Positions 45,661 through 57,987 of a stretch of DNA of 64,000 nt are shown here, piece after piece (the stretch's first letter is position 1; the number at the start of each line of letters is the position of its first letter). The notes under the pieces are model-generated. The model was given only the letters and a program-made list of their open reading frames with translations. It was not told the origin of the DNA and made no database searches. This stretch comes from Tragulus kanchil (lineage: Eukaryota > Chordata > Mammalia > Artiodactyla > Tragulidae): assembly GCA_022376925.1 (NCBI GenBank), contig JAIOJX010000006.1, positions 56,756,658 through 56,820,657 on the forward strand, read 5' to 3'. The position numbers and the translations under genes were made by a program.

Positions 45661-46400
45661 TTAGAGAAAATACAAGAATCAATTCACATGCTGAGCCAAG
45701 AAATACAAGAAATTAAAAGACACCAAAGAAAGACAAAGAACTCAACTGCTGAACTAAAAAATAAACAAGAAGAAGAGACAAACAACTCAGTTGCTGAACT
45801 TAAAACTACTCTAGAAGGAATCAAGAGCAGAGTATCTGAGGCAGAAGACTGGTTAAGTGAGCTGGAAGATAGAATGGTGGAAGAAACTGCTAAAGAACAG
45901 ACTGAAGCTTGAGGAATGAAAAGAGCAAAGGACACTCTCAGAGACCTCTGGGACAATATCAAATGTACCAATATTTGCATTACATGGATTCTAGAAGAAG
46001 AAGAAAAAAAGAAAAGTTATGAGACAATTTTTGCAGAGATTATACTTGAAAATTTTGCCAACAAGGGAAAAGCAATGGTCAATCAAGTTCAAGAAGCACA
46101 GAGTGCCATACAGGATAAACCCAAAAAGAAATACACCAAGACACAAATTAATTAGGCTAACACTAATTAAACACAAAGACAGAATACTAAAAGCAGAAAG
46201 GGAAAAGCAACGAGTGACATAAAAGGGAAACCCCATACATTTAACAGAAGATCTTTCAGCAGAAACTCTGCAGGCCAGAAGGGAATGGCAAAACACATTT
46301 AGAGCAGTGAATCAGAATAATGTGCAACCAAGAATACTCTATCCTTCAAGGATCTCATTCATAATTGATGATGAAATCAAAAGATATACAGATAAGCAAA
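45622..46400 (+). pseudogene. L1 ORF1 pseudogene
   Basis: The first frame, 45,622-45,912, encodes the coiled coil ending 'LSELEDRMVEET'. A stop (tga at 45,910) separates it from 45,916-46,155, which carries the start of the RRM ('DTLRDLWDNIKC' then 'GFIL'-like positions). The C-terminal domain continues to about 46,400 with further stops and the 'ctctgcaggccagaagggaa' landmark. The coding path is broken at least twice. Confidence 0.9.
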
Positions 46401-46469
46401 AATAAAGAAAAATTAGTAACACCAAACCAGTTTTACAGCAAGTGTTAAAGGGACTTATATAGACAACAG

Positions 46470-46705
46470 GTGCAAGAGAAGAAGAAACCCACCACAGCAT
46501 CTAAGAAGATTACGATAACATCCTTTGTACAAATAATTACTTTAAATGTAAATGGACTAACTGCCCAACCAACAGACACACACTGGCTGAATGGATACAA
46601 AAGCAAGATCCATACATATACTGCCTACAAGAAACTCACTTCAGACCTAAAAACACTGACAGACTGAAACTGAAAGGATGGAAAAATATATTCCATGCAA
46701 ATTAA
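46470..46705 (+). pseudogene. L1 ORF2 N-terminal endonuclease remnant
   Basis: The frame reads the ORF2 entry 'ITITSFVQIITLNVNGL', followed after a frameshift by codons for 'EWIQKQDPYIYCLQETHF', the conserved endonuclease region with the catalytic Glu in the QETH motif. The sequence then joins RT-domain DNA at about 46,706, so the remainder of the endonuclease is deleted. It is repeated at about 47,731-47,877. Confidence 0.9.
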
Positions 46706-48880
46706 AATCAATGTGATACACCATATCAACAAATAGAAAAACAAAAAAACCACATGATAATCTCAAGAGATGAAGAAAAAGTCTTTGACAAAAGCGAACA
46801 CCCATTTATGATAAAAGTCCTTCAAAAAATGGGCATAGAATGAACCTAAGCATTCCCTCTAAGATTAGGATCAAGTCAGGGATGTCCACTTCCTCCACTA
46901 TCATTCAACAGAGTCCTGGAAATTCCAGCACTAGCAATTAGAGAAGAAAAAAGAAATAGAAGGAATCCAGATTGGAAAATAAGAAGTAAAACTCTCTCTA
47001 TTCATACACAGCATGATAATATACATAGAAACTCCCAAAGACACTATTAGAATACTACTAGAGCTAATCAACAAATTCAGCAAAACGAAGGATACAAAAT
47101 CAATACACAGAAATCACTCAAATTCCTGTATACAAACAATGAAAAGTCAGAAAGAGAAATCAAAGATGCAGTCTCGTTCAAATAGCAACCAAAAGAATAA
47201 AATATCTAGGAATAAAGTCTACCTAGAGGGGCAAAAGAATCATACAAAGAAAATGATAAGACACTAATGAAAGAAATCACAGATGACATAAACAAATGGA
47301 GAGATTTTCCATATTCCTGAGTAAGAAGAATCAATATCGTGAAAATAATAATACTACCAAACATCATCTACAGATTCAGTGCAATCCCTATCAAACTACC
47401 AATGACATTCTTCACATAGTTAAACCAAAAAAATAATACAGTTCATATGGAGACACAGAAAACCCCAGACAGCCAAGGCAATTCTGAGAAAGAATAATGT
47501 AGATGGAGGGACCACCCTACCTAAATTTAGATTATACTACAAAGCAGCAATCATAAAGGCAGTATGGAACTGGCACAGAAACAGAAATATCAAGCAATGG
47601 AACAAGAGATTGAGAACCCAGAGAAAAACCCACGTACATATGTGTGCCTTTTTGACAAAGGAGATGAAAATCTAAAATGGGAAAAAGACAGCCTCTTCAA
47701 CAAATTGGTGGCTGGGAAAATAAATGGAAGAACTGCCCAACCAACAGACACACACTGGCTGAATGGATACAAAAGCAAGATCCATACATATACTGCCTAC
47801 AAGAAACTCACTTCAGACCTAAAAACACTGACAGACTGAAACTGAAAGGATGGAAAAATATATTCCATGCAAATTAAAATCAATGTGATACACCATATCA
47901 ACAAATAGAAAAACAAAAAAACCACATGATAATCTCAAGAGATGAAGAAAAAGTCTTTGACAAAAGCGAACACCCATTTATGATAAAAGTCCTTCAAAAA
48001 ATGGGCATAGAATGAACCTAAGCATTCCCTCTAAGATTAGGATCAAGTCAGGGATGTCCACTTCCTCCACTATCATTCAACAGAGTCCTGGAAATTCCAG
48101 CACTAGCAATTAGAGAAGAAAAAAGAAATAGAAGGAATCCAGATTGGAAAATAAGAAGTAAAACTCTCTCTATTCATACACAGCATGATAATATACATAG
48201 AAACTCCCAAAGACACTATTAGAATACTACTAGAGCTAATCAACAAATTCAGCAAAACGAAGGATACAAAATCAATACACAGAAATCACTCAAATTCCTG
48301 TATACAAACAATGAAAAGTCAGAAAGAGAAATCAAAGATGCAGTCTCGTTCAAATAGCAACCAAAAGAATAAAATATCTAGGAATAAAGTCTACCTAGAG
48401 GGGCAAAAGAATCATACAAAGAAAATGATAAGACACTAATGAAAGAAATCACAGATGACATAAACAAATGGAGAGATTTTCCATATTCCTGAGTAAGAAG
48501 AATCAATATCGTGAAAATAATAATACTACCAAACATCATCTACAGATTCAGTGCAATCCCTATCAAACTACCAATGACATTCTTCACATAGTTAAACCAA
48601 AAAAATAATACAGTTCATATGGAGACACAGAAAACCCCAGACAGCCAAGGCAATTCTGAGAAAGAATAATGTAGATGGAGGGACCACCCTACCTAAATTT
48701 AGATTATACTACAAAGCAGCAATCATAAAGGCAGTATGGAACTGGCACAGAAACAGAAATATCAAGCAATGGAACAAGAGATTGAGAACCCAGAGAAAAA
48801 CCCACGTACATATGTGTGCCTTTTTGACAAAGGAGATGAAAATCTAAAATGGGAAAAAGACAGCCTCTTCAACAAATGGT
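46559..48880. repeat. Block M: direct duplication, offset 1,172 bp
   Basis: Positions 46,559-47,708 recur at 47,731-48,880. A short garbled spacer (47,709-47,730) combines 'ggtggctgggaaaataaatg' type sequence from the end of the unit with its start. This is the longest offset in the window. All its content is L1 ORF2, so it artificially lengthens that element. Confidence 0.95.
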
Positions 48881-49834
48881 GCTGGGAAAATTGGACAGAT
48901 ACATGCAAAAAAAATAAACTCAAAATGGATTAAAGACCTAAATGCAAGACCAGAAACCATAAAACTCTTAGAGGAGAATATAGGTGAAACACTCAACGGC
49001 ATAAAAAATCAAACAAGAGCTTCTATGACCCGCTTACTAGAACAATGGAAATAAAAACAAAAATAAATATGTGGAACCTAATGAAACTTAAAAGCTTTTG
49101 CACAGCAAAAAAAAAACTACAAACAAGGTGAACAGACAAGCCACAGAATGGGAGAAAATAATAACAATTGAAACAAAGAATTAATTTCCAAAATATACAA
49201 GCAGCTCAGACAATGCAATATCGAAAAAAAACAAACAACCCAATCAAAAAAATGGGTAAAAGACCTAAACAGACATTTCTCCAAAGAAGGTATACAAATG
49301 ACAAACATTTGTTTGATGTTGCTCAACATCATTCATTATTAAAGAAAAGTAAATCAAAACTACAATGAGGTATCACCTCACCCCAGTCATAATGGCCATC
49401 ATCAAAAAATCTACAGACTATAAATGCTGGAGAGTATGTGGAGGAAAGGGAGCCCCCTTGCACTGCTAGTGGACTATAAATTGATATGATCACTATAGAG
49501 GACATTATGGAGACTCTTCAGAAAATTAGGAATAAAATCACCACATGACCTAGCAATTCCAGAAATAGGCATATGCCCTTAGCAAACAAAATTGAATGAA
49601 ACACATGCATCCCATTGTCCATTGTAGCACTCTTTACAATAGCTAGAACATGGAGCAACCTAGTTGTCCATCAGTAGATGAATAGATAAGGAAGCTGTGG
49701 TACATATATGCAATGGAATATTATTTAGCCATAAAAAGGAATGCATTTGAATCAGTTCTAACAAGCTGGATGAACCTATAATCTATTATACAGGGTGAAT
49801 TAAGTAAGAATGAGAAAATAAATACTGTTTACTA

Positions 49835-49868
49835 GCACACACACACACACACACACACATACACACAT
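49835..49868 (+). repeat. (AC)n microsatellite in L1 3' UTR
   Basis: About 12 AC units, one interruption (cat), then three more AC units and a TATA-rich stretch. It sits where ruminant L1 3' UTRs often carry a short CA run that has grown in this copy. It should be length-polymorphic. Confidence 0.9.
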
Positions 49869-49876
49869 GCATATAT

Positions 49877-52090
49877 GTATATATAATCTAGAAAGATGGA
49901 ACTATTATAGTTATTTTCAGGGCAGCAATGGAAACACAGAAATACAAAACAGACTTATGGATTGGTAGGGGGACAGTGGAGAGGGTGAGATATAACATAA
50001 AGAGAATACCATGGAAATGTACAGTATGATATGTAAAATAGATAGCAAAGGGGTATTTGTTTTATGGCTCATGAAACTCAAAAAGGGCCCCTGTAACAAC
50101 TTGGAGGGGTGGTATGAGGAATATGGGAGGAATTTTCAAGAAACAGGGAGCATATGCATACTTATGACGGGTTGATGCTGAGACTTGACACAAAACAACA
50201 AAATTCTGTAAAACAATTATCCTTCAATTTAAAAACTAAATTAATTAAGAAAAAACTTAAGATCATGGCATCCAGTTCCATTACTTCATGGCAAATAGAA
50301 GGGGACAAAGTGGAAATAGTGACAGATTTCTTTTCTTGGGCTCTAACATCACTGCAAATTGTGACTGCAGACAGGAAAGTAGAGGCTGCTTGCTTCTTGG
50401 GAAAAAAAGGCTATGATGGACATAGCCAGGGTATTAAAAAGCAAAGACATTAACTTGTCCACAAAGGTCCATATAGTCAAAGGTATGGCTTTTCCAGTAG
50501 TCACATATGGATGTTAGAGTTAGACCATGAAGAAGACTAAACTCTTTTGAAATGTGCTGGGGGAAACTCTGGAGATTCCTTTAGATATCAAGGAGATCAA
50601 ACCAGTCAATTCTAAAGGACATTAACCCTAAATACTCATTGGACAGAATGATACTGAATCTAAAGGTAAAATATTTTGACCATCTAATGTGAAGAGCTGA
50701 TTCACTGATGGGGGAGGAGGGAACCTGATGCTAAAGAAGATTGAAGGCAAAAGGAGAAGAGAGTGGCAGAGGATCAGATGCTTGGATGGCATCACTGATT
50801 CAATGAACATGAACTTTGGCTAACACTGAGAGATGGTGAGGGACAGGAAGGCGTGGAATGCTATGGTCGATGGGGTTGCAAAGAGTCTGACATGACTTAA
50901 TGACTGAAAAATAACAACACTTCTCTATTTTTTGTTTCACCAAAATGATCTTAATTTGTTCCAACTGCATCATACTTTCTACACATGATGTGTATATATA
51001 ATCTAGAAAGATGGAACTATTATAGTTATTTTCAGGGCAGCAATGGAAACACAGAAATACAAAACAGACTTATGGATTGGTAGGGGGACAGTGGAGAGGG
51101 TGAGATATAACATAAAGAGAATACCATGGAAATGTACAGTATGATATGTAAAATAGATAGCAAAGGGGTATTTGTTTTATGGCTCATGAAACTCAAAAAG
51201 GGCCCCTGTAACAACTTGGAGGGGTGGTATGAGGAATATGGGAGGAATTTTCAAGAAACAGGGAGCATATGCATACTTATGACGGGTTGATGCTGAGACT
51301 TGACACAAAACAACAAAATTCTGTAAAACAATTATCCTTCAATTTAAAAACTAAATTAATTAAGAAAAAACTTAAGATCATGGCATCCAGTTCCATTACT
51401 TCATGGCAAATAGAAGGGGACAAAGTGGAAATAGTGACAGATTTCTTTTCTTGGGCTCTAACATCACTGCAAATTGTGACTGCAGACAGGAAAGTAGAGG
51501 CTGCTTGCTTCTTGGGAAAAAAAGGCTATGATGGACATAGCCACGGTAGTAAAAAAGCAAAGACATTAACTTGTCCACAAAGGTCCATATAGTCAAAGGT
51601 ATGGCTTTTCCAGTAGTCACATATGGATGTTAGAGTTAGACCATGAAGAAGACTAAACTCTTTTGAAATGTGCTGGGGGAAACTCTGGAGATTCCTTTAG
51701 ATATCAAGGAGATCAAACCAGTCAATTCTAAAGGACATTAACCCTAAATACTCATTGGACAGAATGATACTGAATCTAAAGGTAAAATATTTTGACCATC
51801 TAATGTGAAGAGCTGATTCACTGATGGGGGAGGAGGGAACCTGATGCTAAAGAAGATTGAAGGCAAAAGGAGAAGAGAGTGGCAGAGGATCAGATGCTTG
51901 GATGGCATCACTGATTCAATGAACATGAACTTTGGCTAACACTGAGAGATGGTGAGGGACAGGAAGGCGTGGAATGCTATGGTCGATGGGGTTGCAAAGA
52001 GTCTGACATGACTTAATGACTGAAAAATAACAACACTTCTCTATTTTTTGTTTCACCAAAATGATCTTAATTTGTTCCAACTGCATCATA
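49877..52090. repeat. Block N: direct duplication, offset 1,115 bp
   Basis: Positions 49,877-50,972 recur at 50,992-52,090. The unit starts within the L1 3' UTR, just after the AC microsatellite, and runs to the end of the BovB. Differences near 50,423-50,432 and 51,541-51,550 ('cagggtattaaaaagc' against 'cacggtagtaaaaaag') are substitutions as well as run changes. Confidence 0.94.
50258..50915 (+). mobile_element. BovB 3' part, sense, right of the nested L1
   Basis: It resumes with 'aagatcatggcatccagttc' directly after the target repeat and runs through 'cagatgcttggatggcatca' to the 3' end 'gtctgacatgacttaatgac'. It completes the BovB that starts at 40,702. A second copy lies at 51,373-52,030 in block N. 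Confidence 0.92.
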
Positions 52091-52154
52091 TTTCTTTCTG
52101 ACTCAGAACTTTAAATAACTTGACTCCACTGCTTTTAATCTTCTGATTATTCCA

Positions 52155-52600
52155 ACCTGGGAACATGGAATATCTCTCCATCTCTTTATGTTTTCTTTGA
52201 TTTCTTTCATCAGTGTCTTATAATTTTCTGTGTACAGTTCCTTTGTCTCCTTAGGTAGGTTTATTGCTAGATATTTTATTCTTTTTGTTGCAGTGGTGAG
52301 TGGGATTGCTTCTTTAATTTCTCTTTCTGATTTTTCATTGTTTCTATATAGGGATGCAAGTGATTTCTCTGTATTTTAAATTGTAACCTCTGACTTTGCT
52401 GAATTCAATGATTAGCTCTAGTAATTCTCTGATAGTATCTTTAGGGTTTTTATATCTTCTGTAAACAGTGAGAGTTTTACTTCCGCTTTTCCAATCTGGA
52501 TTCCTTTTATTCATTTTTCTTCTTTAATTGCTTCAGCTAGAACTTCCAAGACTATGTTACATAATAGTGGTGAGAGTGGGCTTCACTTTGTAATATTTCA
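52155..52600 (-). mobile_element. L1 ORF2 fragment, antisense
   Basis: Antisense ORF2 RT/late region with 'atatctctccatctctttat', 'ctttctttgatttctttcat'-like and 'cagtgtcttataattttc' landmarks. It ends where antisense 3' UTR begins, which is the wrong order for one intact element, so it is a separate L1 from the next entry. Confidence 0.82.
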
Positions 52601-54950
52601 TTCCTTTGATTATTGATAATATTTTGCTGTGTATATATACCACATTTTCTTTATCTGTTCATCTGTTGGTGGACATTTAGGTAGTTTCCATGTCTTGATT
52701 AATGGGGAACATTGTATTTTCGAATTAGAGATTTGATCTTTTCTAGATAATATGTGCAGGGGTGAAATTGCTGAATCATATGATAACTGTATTTTAGTTT
52801 TTAAAAGAACCTCCAGGACTTCCCTGGTGGCCCAGTGGGTAAGGATACCACCTTGCAGTGCAAGGGGAGCCAGTTCCATCCCTGGCCTGGGAAGATCCCA
52901 CGTGCCGCAGAGCGGCTGGACCAATGTGTCCAACTACCGAGCCAAAGCCCTGGAGCTCATGCGTCCAGAGCCGGTGCTCTGCAACAAAAGAGGTCACTGC
53001 AATGGGAGGCCCACACAGGCCAAAGAACAAAGATAGATGAAAATAAATAAATAAAAGACCAATAGAAGTGGCCAAAAAAAAAAAAAAAGAGTACACCTAT
53101 GACTGATTTGGACTTATGTATAGGGGTAAGCAACAAAACTCTGAAAGATTATATATGTATATATGTAACTGCTATGCTATCATCTCAAATGAAGCTTAAA
53201 CCATTAAACCATTTTGAGTTTATTTTTATATACAGTATTAGAGAATGTTCTAAATTCGTTGATTTGCATGCAGGTTATCTAGCTTTCCCAATATCATATT
53301 TTGAAGAGACTGTCTTTTCTCCACGGTGTTTTCTAATCTCTGTTGAAGATTAATTCATTAGGTTAATTTCTACATTTTCTGTTCTGTTCTATTGATCCAT
53401 ATATCTTTTTCTGTCTTACTGCATTGTTCATTGTTTTGATTACTGTGGCCAGAACCACAGTACTATAACTAGTATTGTCTGAAAATTGGAAGGATTTTCA
53501 TCCAGCTTGGTGCTTTTTCCTCAGGATTATTTTAGCAGTCCTGGATCTTTTATGGTTCCATATAATTTTAGGATCATTTTGACTAGTTTTGTGAAAAATT
53601 TCATGAGTAATTTGATAGGAGTTACAGTAAATCTTTAGATTTCTTTCAGTAGTATGGCCATTTTAACAAAATTAATTCTTCCAATCCTAGAGCATTGGAT
53701 ATCTTTCCATTTCTTTGAATCATTCTCAATTCCCTTTATCTATGTTTTATAGTTCTCAGCATATCAGCCTCTCTACAAATCTTATTTTTCACCTAATTTT
53801 AAACATGATTTTTTTTAACTCTCCCTTTCTGTTATTTCATTGTAATGTAAAGAAATGCAGCATATTTCTGTATATTACCCTTTTATCATGCCATTTTGAT
53901 GAATTTGTTTATCAGTTCTAATGATTTTGGTTTGGCATCTTTAGGATTTTCTATAAAGAGTATTGTTCCATCTACATATAATGACCTCTGTCCTTCCCAT
54001 TTGGACATATTTTAGTTGTTTTCCCTCTCTGATTGCTCTGGCTAAGATATCCACTACTATATTGAATAGAAGTGTTGGTGTGGCATCTTTGTTTTGTTCC
54101 AGAATATGCCAGGATGACTTCAAGTTTTTCAATGTTGAGTATAATTTTAGCTGTGTGTTTGTCATAAAAGACTTTTAGCATGCTGAGATATATTCCTTCT
54201 TTACCCATTTTTGGGGAGTTTTTATCATGAATGCATACTAAATTCTATCAAATGCTTTTGCTGTCTCTATTGGGATAATCATATGGCTTTTGTCTTTCCT
54301 TGATGTTGTGTTTCACTTTGATTTCCGTATGCTTAACCATCCTTGTGATTCTGAAGTGAATCCAATTTGATCATGGTGTATGATCCTTTTTATGTGTTAT
54401 TGTATTTGGTTTGCTAATATTTGGTGGAGGATTCTTTCATCTATATTAACAGAGATTTTGGATAGTCATTTTAGTTTTTAGTAATATCTATCTTGTTTTG
54501 CTGTATAGGTGATGGTCGACTTAGGATCATTTTTTATTCCATTTTATCTTTCTTCTTTTTGGATCCCTATTAGATGTAGATTTCATATTTTATATTATTC
54601 CATAGGTCTCATATGCTGCTTCCATTTTTTTAAACTTATCTTTCTCTCTGCTATCTGATAGGATGACTCCTGTTTTACTTGATTTTTTCTCCATTTTATT
54701 TCCTCACTGAACTTTATTATTTCTTTCTTCTGAATTAATATTTTGTCCTTTTCATAATCCTTTGGATTGTGGGTCAGATTGTTTTTGGAGGGAGTCTCTT
54801 ATTTGCTATGAATTTCCCTCTTAGAACTGCATTTGCTGCATTTCATAGATTTTGTGTGGTTGTTTCATTGGCGTTTGTCTTGAAGTATTTTCTGATATCC
54901 TCTTTGATCTCATTGTTCACCCATTGATATTTTGCTTAGTGTCTATATGC
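52601..54950 (-). mobile_element. L1 3' UTR and ORF2, antisense, with nested SINE
   Basis: The 3' UTR portion (52,601-52,815) includes 'ctgttggtggacatttaggt'. After the SINE it continues from 53,100 into ORF2 ('accattaaaccattttgagt', then 'atcctagagcattggatatc' and the endonuclease-proximal part near 54,900). The frames at 53,972-54,208 on the minus strand are short ORF2 pieces. Block O begins inside it at 54,090. Confidence 0.82.
52816..53088 (+). mobile_element. CHR-derived SINE, sense, nested in L1
   Basis: The head is 'ggacttccctggtggcccag', the body 'gggaagatcccacgtgccgc' and the tail 'aagaccaatagaagtggcc' followed by a 15-base poly(A) at 53,074-53,088. Of the copies here it has the cleanest body. 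I could not find a convincing target-site duplication. It belongs to the subfamily at 9,444, 21,399 and 31,755. Confidence 0.93.
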
Positions 54951-56310
54951 ATTCTACTATATATTCCTCCTTAGGATCTGTCCACTGGTACTGTACATTG
55001 CCTGCATATGAACCTTCAAATTTTGAACTTTCAAAGATGGCATTATATGTTCACATGTCCCGTCATATAAGTCAGTTCATGTGTCTGGCACACAGTGAAC
55101 CGGTATGCATCCTTTACAAGTGATTGTTCTTTTGTACTATATTGTACAGTAGTGTATAGAGTACAGTAGTACAGTAGCATTACTTCAAACTTGAAGTATC
55201 TGTTTTGTTCCAGAATATGCCAGGATGACTTCAAGTTTTTCAATGTTGAGTATAATTTTAGCTGTGTGTTTGTCATAAAAGACTTTTAGCATGCTGAGAT
55301 ATATTCCTTCTTTACCCATTTTTGGGGAGTTTTTATCATGAATGCATACTAAATTCTATCAAATGCTTTTGCTGTCTCTATTGGGATAATCATATGGCTT
55401 TTGTCTTTCCTTGATGTTGTGTTTCACTTTGATTTCCGTATGCTTAACCATCCTTGTGATTCTGAAGTGAATCCAATTTGATCATGGTGTATGATCCTTT
55501 TTATGTGTTATTGTATTTGGTTTGCTAATATTTGGTGGAGGATTCTTTCATCTATATTAACAGAGATTTTGGATAGTCATTTTAGTTTTTAGTAATATCT
55601 ATCTTGTTTTGCTGTATAGGTGATGGTCGACTTAGGATCATTTTTTATTCCATTTTATCTTTCTTCTTTTTGGATCCCTATTAGATGTAGATTTCATATT
55701 TTATATTATTCCATAGGTCTCATATGCTGCTTCCATTTTTTTAAACTTATCTTTCTCTCTGCTATCTGATAGGATGACTCCTGTTTTACTTGATTTTTTC
55801 TCCATTTTATTTCCTCACTGAACTTTATTATTTCTTTCTTCTGAATTAATATTTTGTCCTTTTCATAATCCTTTGGATTGTGGGTCAGATTGTTTTTGGA
55901 GGGAGTCTCTTATTTGCTATGAATTTCCTCTTGGAACTGCATTTGCTGCATTTCATAGATTTTGTGTGGTTGTTTCATTGGCGTTTGTCTTGAAGTATTT
56001 TCTGATATCCTCTTTGATCTCATTGTTCACCCATTGATATTTTGCTTAGTGTCTATATGCATTCTACTATATATTCCTCCTTAGGATCTGTCCACTGGTA
56101 CTGTACATTGCCTGCATATGAACCTTCAAATTTTGAACTTTCAAAGATGGCATTATATGTTCACATGTCCCGTCATATAAGTCAGTTCATGTGTCTGGCA
56201 CACAGTGAACCGGTATGCATCCTTTACAAGTGATTGTTCTTTTGTACTATATTGTACAGTAGTGTATAGAGTACAGTAGTACAGTAGCATTACTTCAAAC
56301 TTGAAGTATC
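54090..56310. repeat. Block O: direct duplication, offset 1,111 bp
   Basis: Positions 54,090-55,200 recur at 55,201-56,310 with no spacer. The junction joins 'cttgaagtatc' to 'tgttttgttccag'. One small difference is 'ttccctcttagaactgc' against 'ttcctcttggaactgc' near 54,820 and 55,925. The unit spans L1 ORF2 and the start of the Tigger-like DNA. Confidence 0.95.
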
Positions 56311-56835
56311 TGGAAGTGTAAAAGTAAATGTTATAGTAGTGGTGATGTAACTGGTACCTCTGAGAAGAACTAAGTAATAACAGTGGAAACAAAAGTGAAA
56401 TAAATGAGAGAGTAAAGTGAGGCAAAAATATTGAGGACATCAGTCATCCTTATAACACAAATTGTTTAGCCATTGGCATAATTCTAAAGAATAATATCAT
56501 GGAGCATGTAAAGTCTGCTGGGTTAATGATGTTGATAATAATATCAATGAAGTGTGAAAAATGAGATGGAGAATATTCTCAGTATGTGGATGCAGGGTCA
56601 GCATCATCAATGAGTACCACTCAGGTTATTGTTCATTCAAGAGAAAGCTAAAGGTCTTTATGAAGACTTGAATAATAAACAGAAGAATCAAAGGGAACAT
56701 CTTTTAATGCCAGACATGACTGGTTTCATTAGTTTAAGGCTTGAGCCAAACTTTACAAAGTAAAAGTAAGTAGCAAAGAAGAAAGCGAAGATATGGTTGC
56801 TATCCAGGAATAGATAGAATCTTTCTGTTACTTCC
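56075..56835 (+). mobile_element. Tigger1-like DNA transposon remnant
   Basis: Plus-strand sequence translates, with stops, into the N-terminal and central part of a Tigger (pogo/Tc1-mariner) transposase: DNA-binding region remnants at about 56,340-56,560, then a single frame from 56,566 to 56,763. The first part is also present at 54,965-55,200 (block O) and a copy at 57,275-57,985 (block P). Neither terminal inverted repeat is obvious. It is truncated on the right by antisense BovB. Confidence 0.8.
56566..56763 (+). pseudogene. Tigger transposase fragment
   Basis: One frame reads 'MENILSMWMQGQHHQ', a stop, then 'FIQEKAKGLYEDL' and a tail matching the 'FHRFKAR'-type motif in decayed form ('GFISLRLEPN'). 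These are the central DNA-binding motifs of Tigger1 transposase. The CENP-B/Tigger DDE catalytic domain is missing. The internal stop is a CGA-to-TGA type change. The second copy is at 57,716-57,913. Confidence 0.85.
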
Positions 56836-56837
56836 AC

Positions 56838-57271
56838 TGTATAATATTAAGACTCTTGATTTAGGTCATCCCTGAATGGCTTCATGGTTTTCCCACTTTC
56901 TTTAAGCCTGAATTTTGCTATAAGAAACTGATGAGCTGAGCTATATTAAACTCCAGATCTAATTTTTACTGACTGTATAGGACTTCTCCATCTTCAGCTG
57001 CAAAGAATATAATCAATCATTTTGGTACTGACCACCAGTGATGTCCATGTGTGAAGTCATCTCCTCCGTGTGTGTTTGGAGAAGGGTTTTTACTATCAGC
57101 TGTGCATACTTTTGACAAACTCTGTTTGCCTTTGTTCTGCTTCATTTTGTACTCCAAGGCCTGTTATTCTAGTCTTTTATTGACTTCCTACATTTGTATT
57201 GCAATCCCCAGTGATGAAAAGGACATGTTTTTAGGGTGTTAGTTTTAGAAGGTCTTGTAGGTCTTCATAAG
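56838..57271 (-). mobile_element. BovB ORF fragment, antisense (first copy)
   Basis: Antisense BovB from the RT-proximal region ('gattataggtcatccctga'-like near 56,860) through 'ctccatcttcagctgcaaag' and 'gtgatgtccatgtgtg' to 'tagaaggtcttgtaggtctt'. It is cut off by block P. The complete fragment is at 57,988-58,650. Confidence 0.9.
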
Positions 57272-57987
57272 TCATTCAAATTTTGAACTTTCAAAGATGG
57301 CATTATATGTTCACATGTCCGTCATATAAGTCAGTTCATGTGTCTGGCACACAGTGAACCGGTATGCATCCTTTACAAGTGATTGTTCTTTTGTACTATA
57401 TTGTACAGTAGTGTATAGAGTACAGTAGTACAGTAGCATTACTTCAAACTTGAAGTATCTGGAAGTGTAAAAGTAAATGTTATAGTAGTGGTGATGTAAC
57501 TGGTACCTCTGAGAAGAACTAAGTAATAACAGTGGAAACAAAAGTGAAATAAATGAGAGAGTAAAGTGAGGCAAAAATATTGAGGACATCAGTCATCCTT
57601 ATAACACAAATTGTTTAGCCATTGGCATAATTCTAAAGAATAATATCATGGAGCATGTAAAGTCTGCTGGGTTAATGATGTTGATAATAATATCAATGAA
57701 GTGTGAAAAATGAGATGGAGAATATTCTCAGTATGTGGATGCAGGGTCAGCATCATCAATGAGTACCACTCAGGTTATTGTTCATTCAAGAGAAAGCTAA
57801 AGGTCTTTATGAAGACTTGAATAATAAACAGAAGAATCAAAGGGAACATCTTTTAATGCCAGACATGACTGGTTTCATTAGTTTAAGGCTTGAGCCAAAC
57901 TTTACAAAGTAAAAGTAAGTAGCAAAGAAGAAAGCGAAGATATGGTTGCTATCCAGGAATAGATAGAATCTTTCTGTTACTTCCACT

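Larger units (their letters stand above)
44210..50257 (+). mobile_element. L1, sense, internally deleted, nested in BovB
   Basis: This L1 is inserted into the BovB ORF. The target duplication 'aaaaaact' occurs at 44,210-44,217 and 50,250-50,257, and BovB resumes exactly afterwards. Parts are a 70-bp ORF2-like piece, a short 5' UTR from 44,298 (again 45,397), ORF1 (45,622-46,400), the ORF2 start with endonuclease (46,470-46,705), then a jump to late RT sequence (from 46,706), the ORF2 C-terminus (48,880-49,400) and the 3' UTR to 50,249. Net of blocks L and M it is about 3.8 kb, so most of the central ORF2 is missing. Confidence 0.85.
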
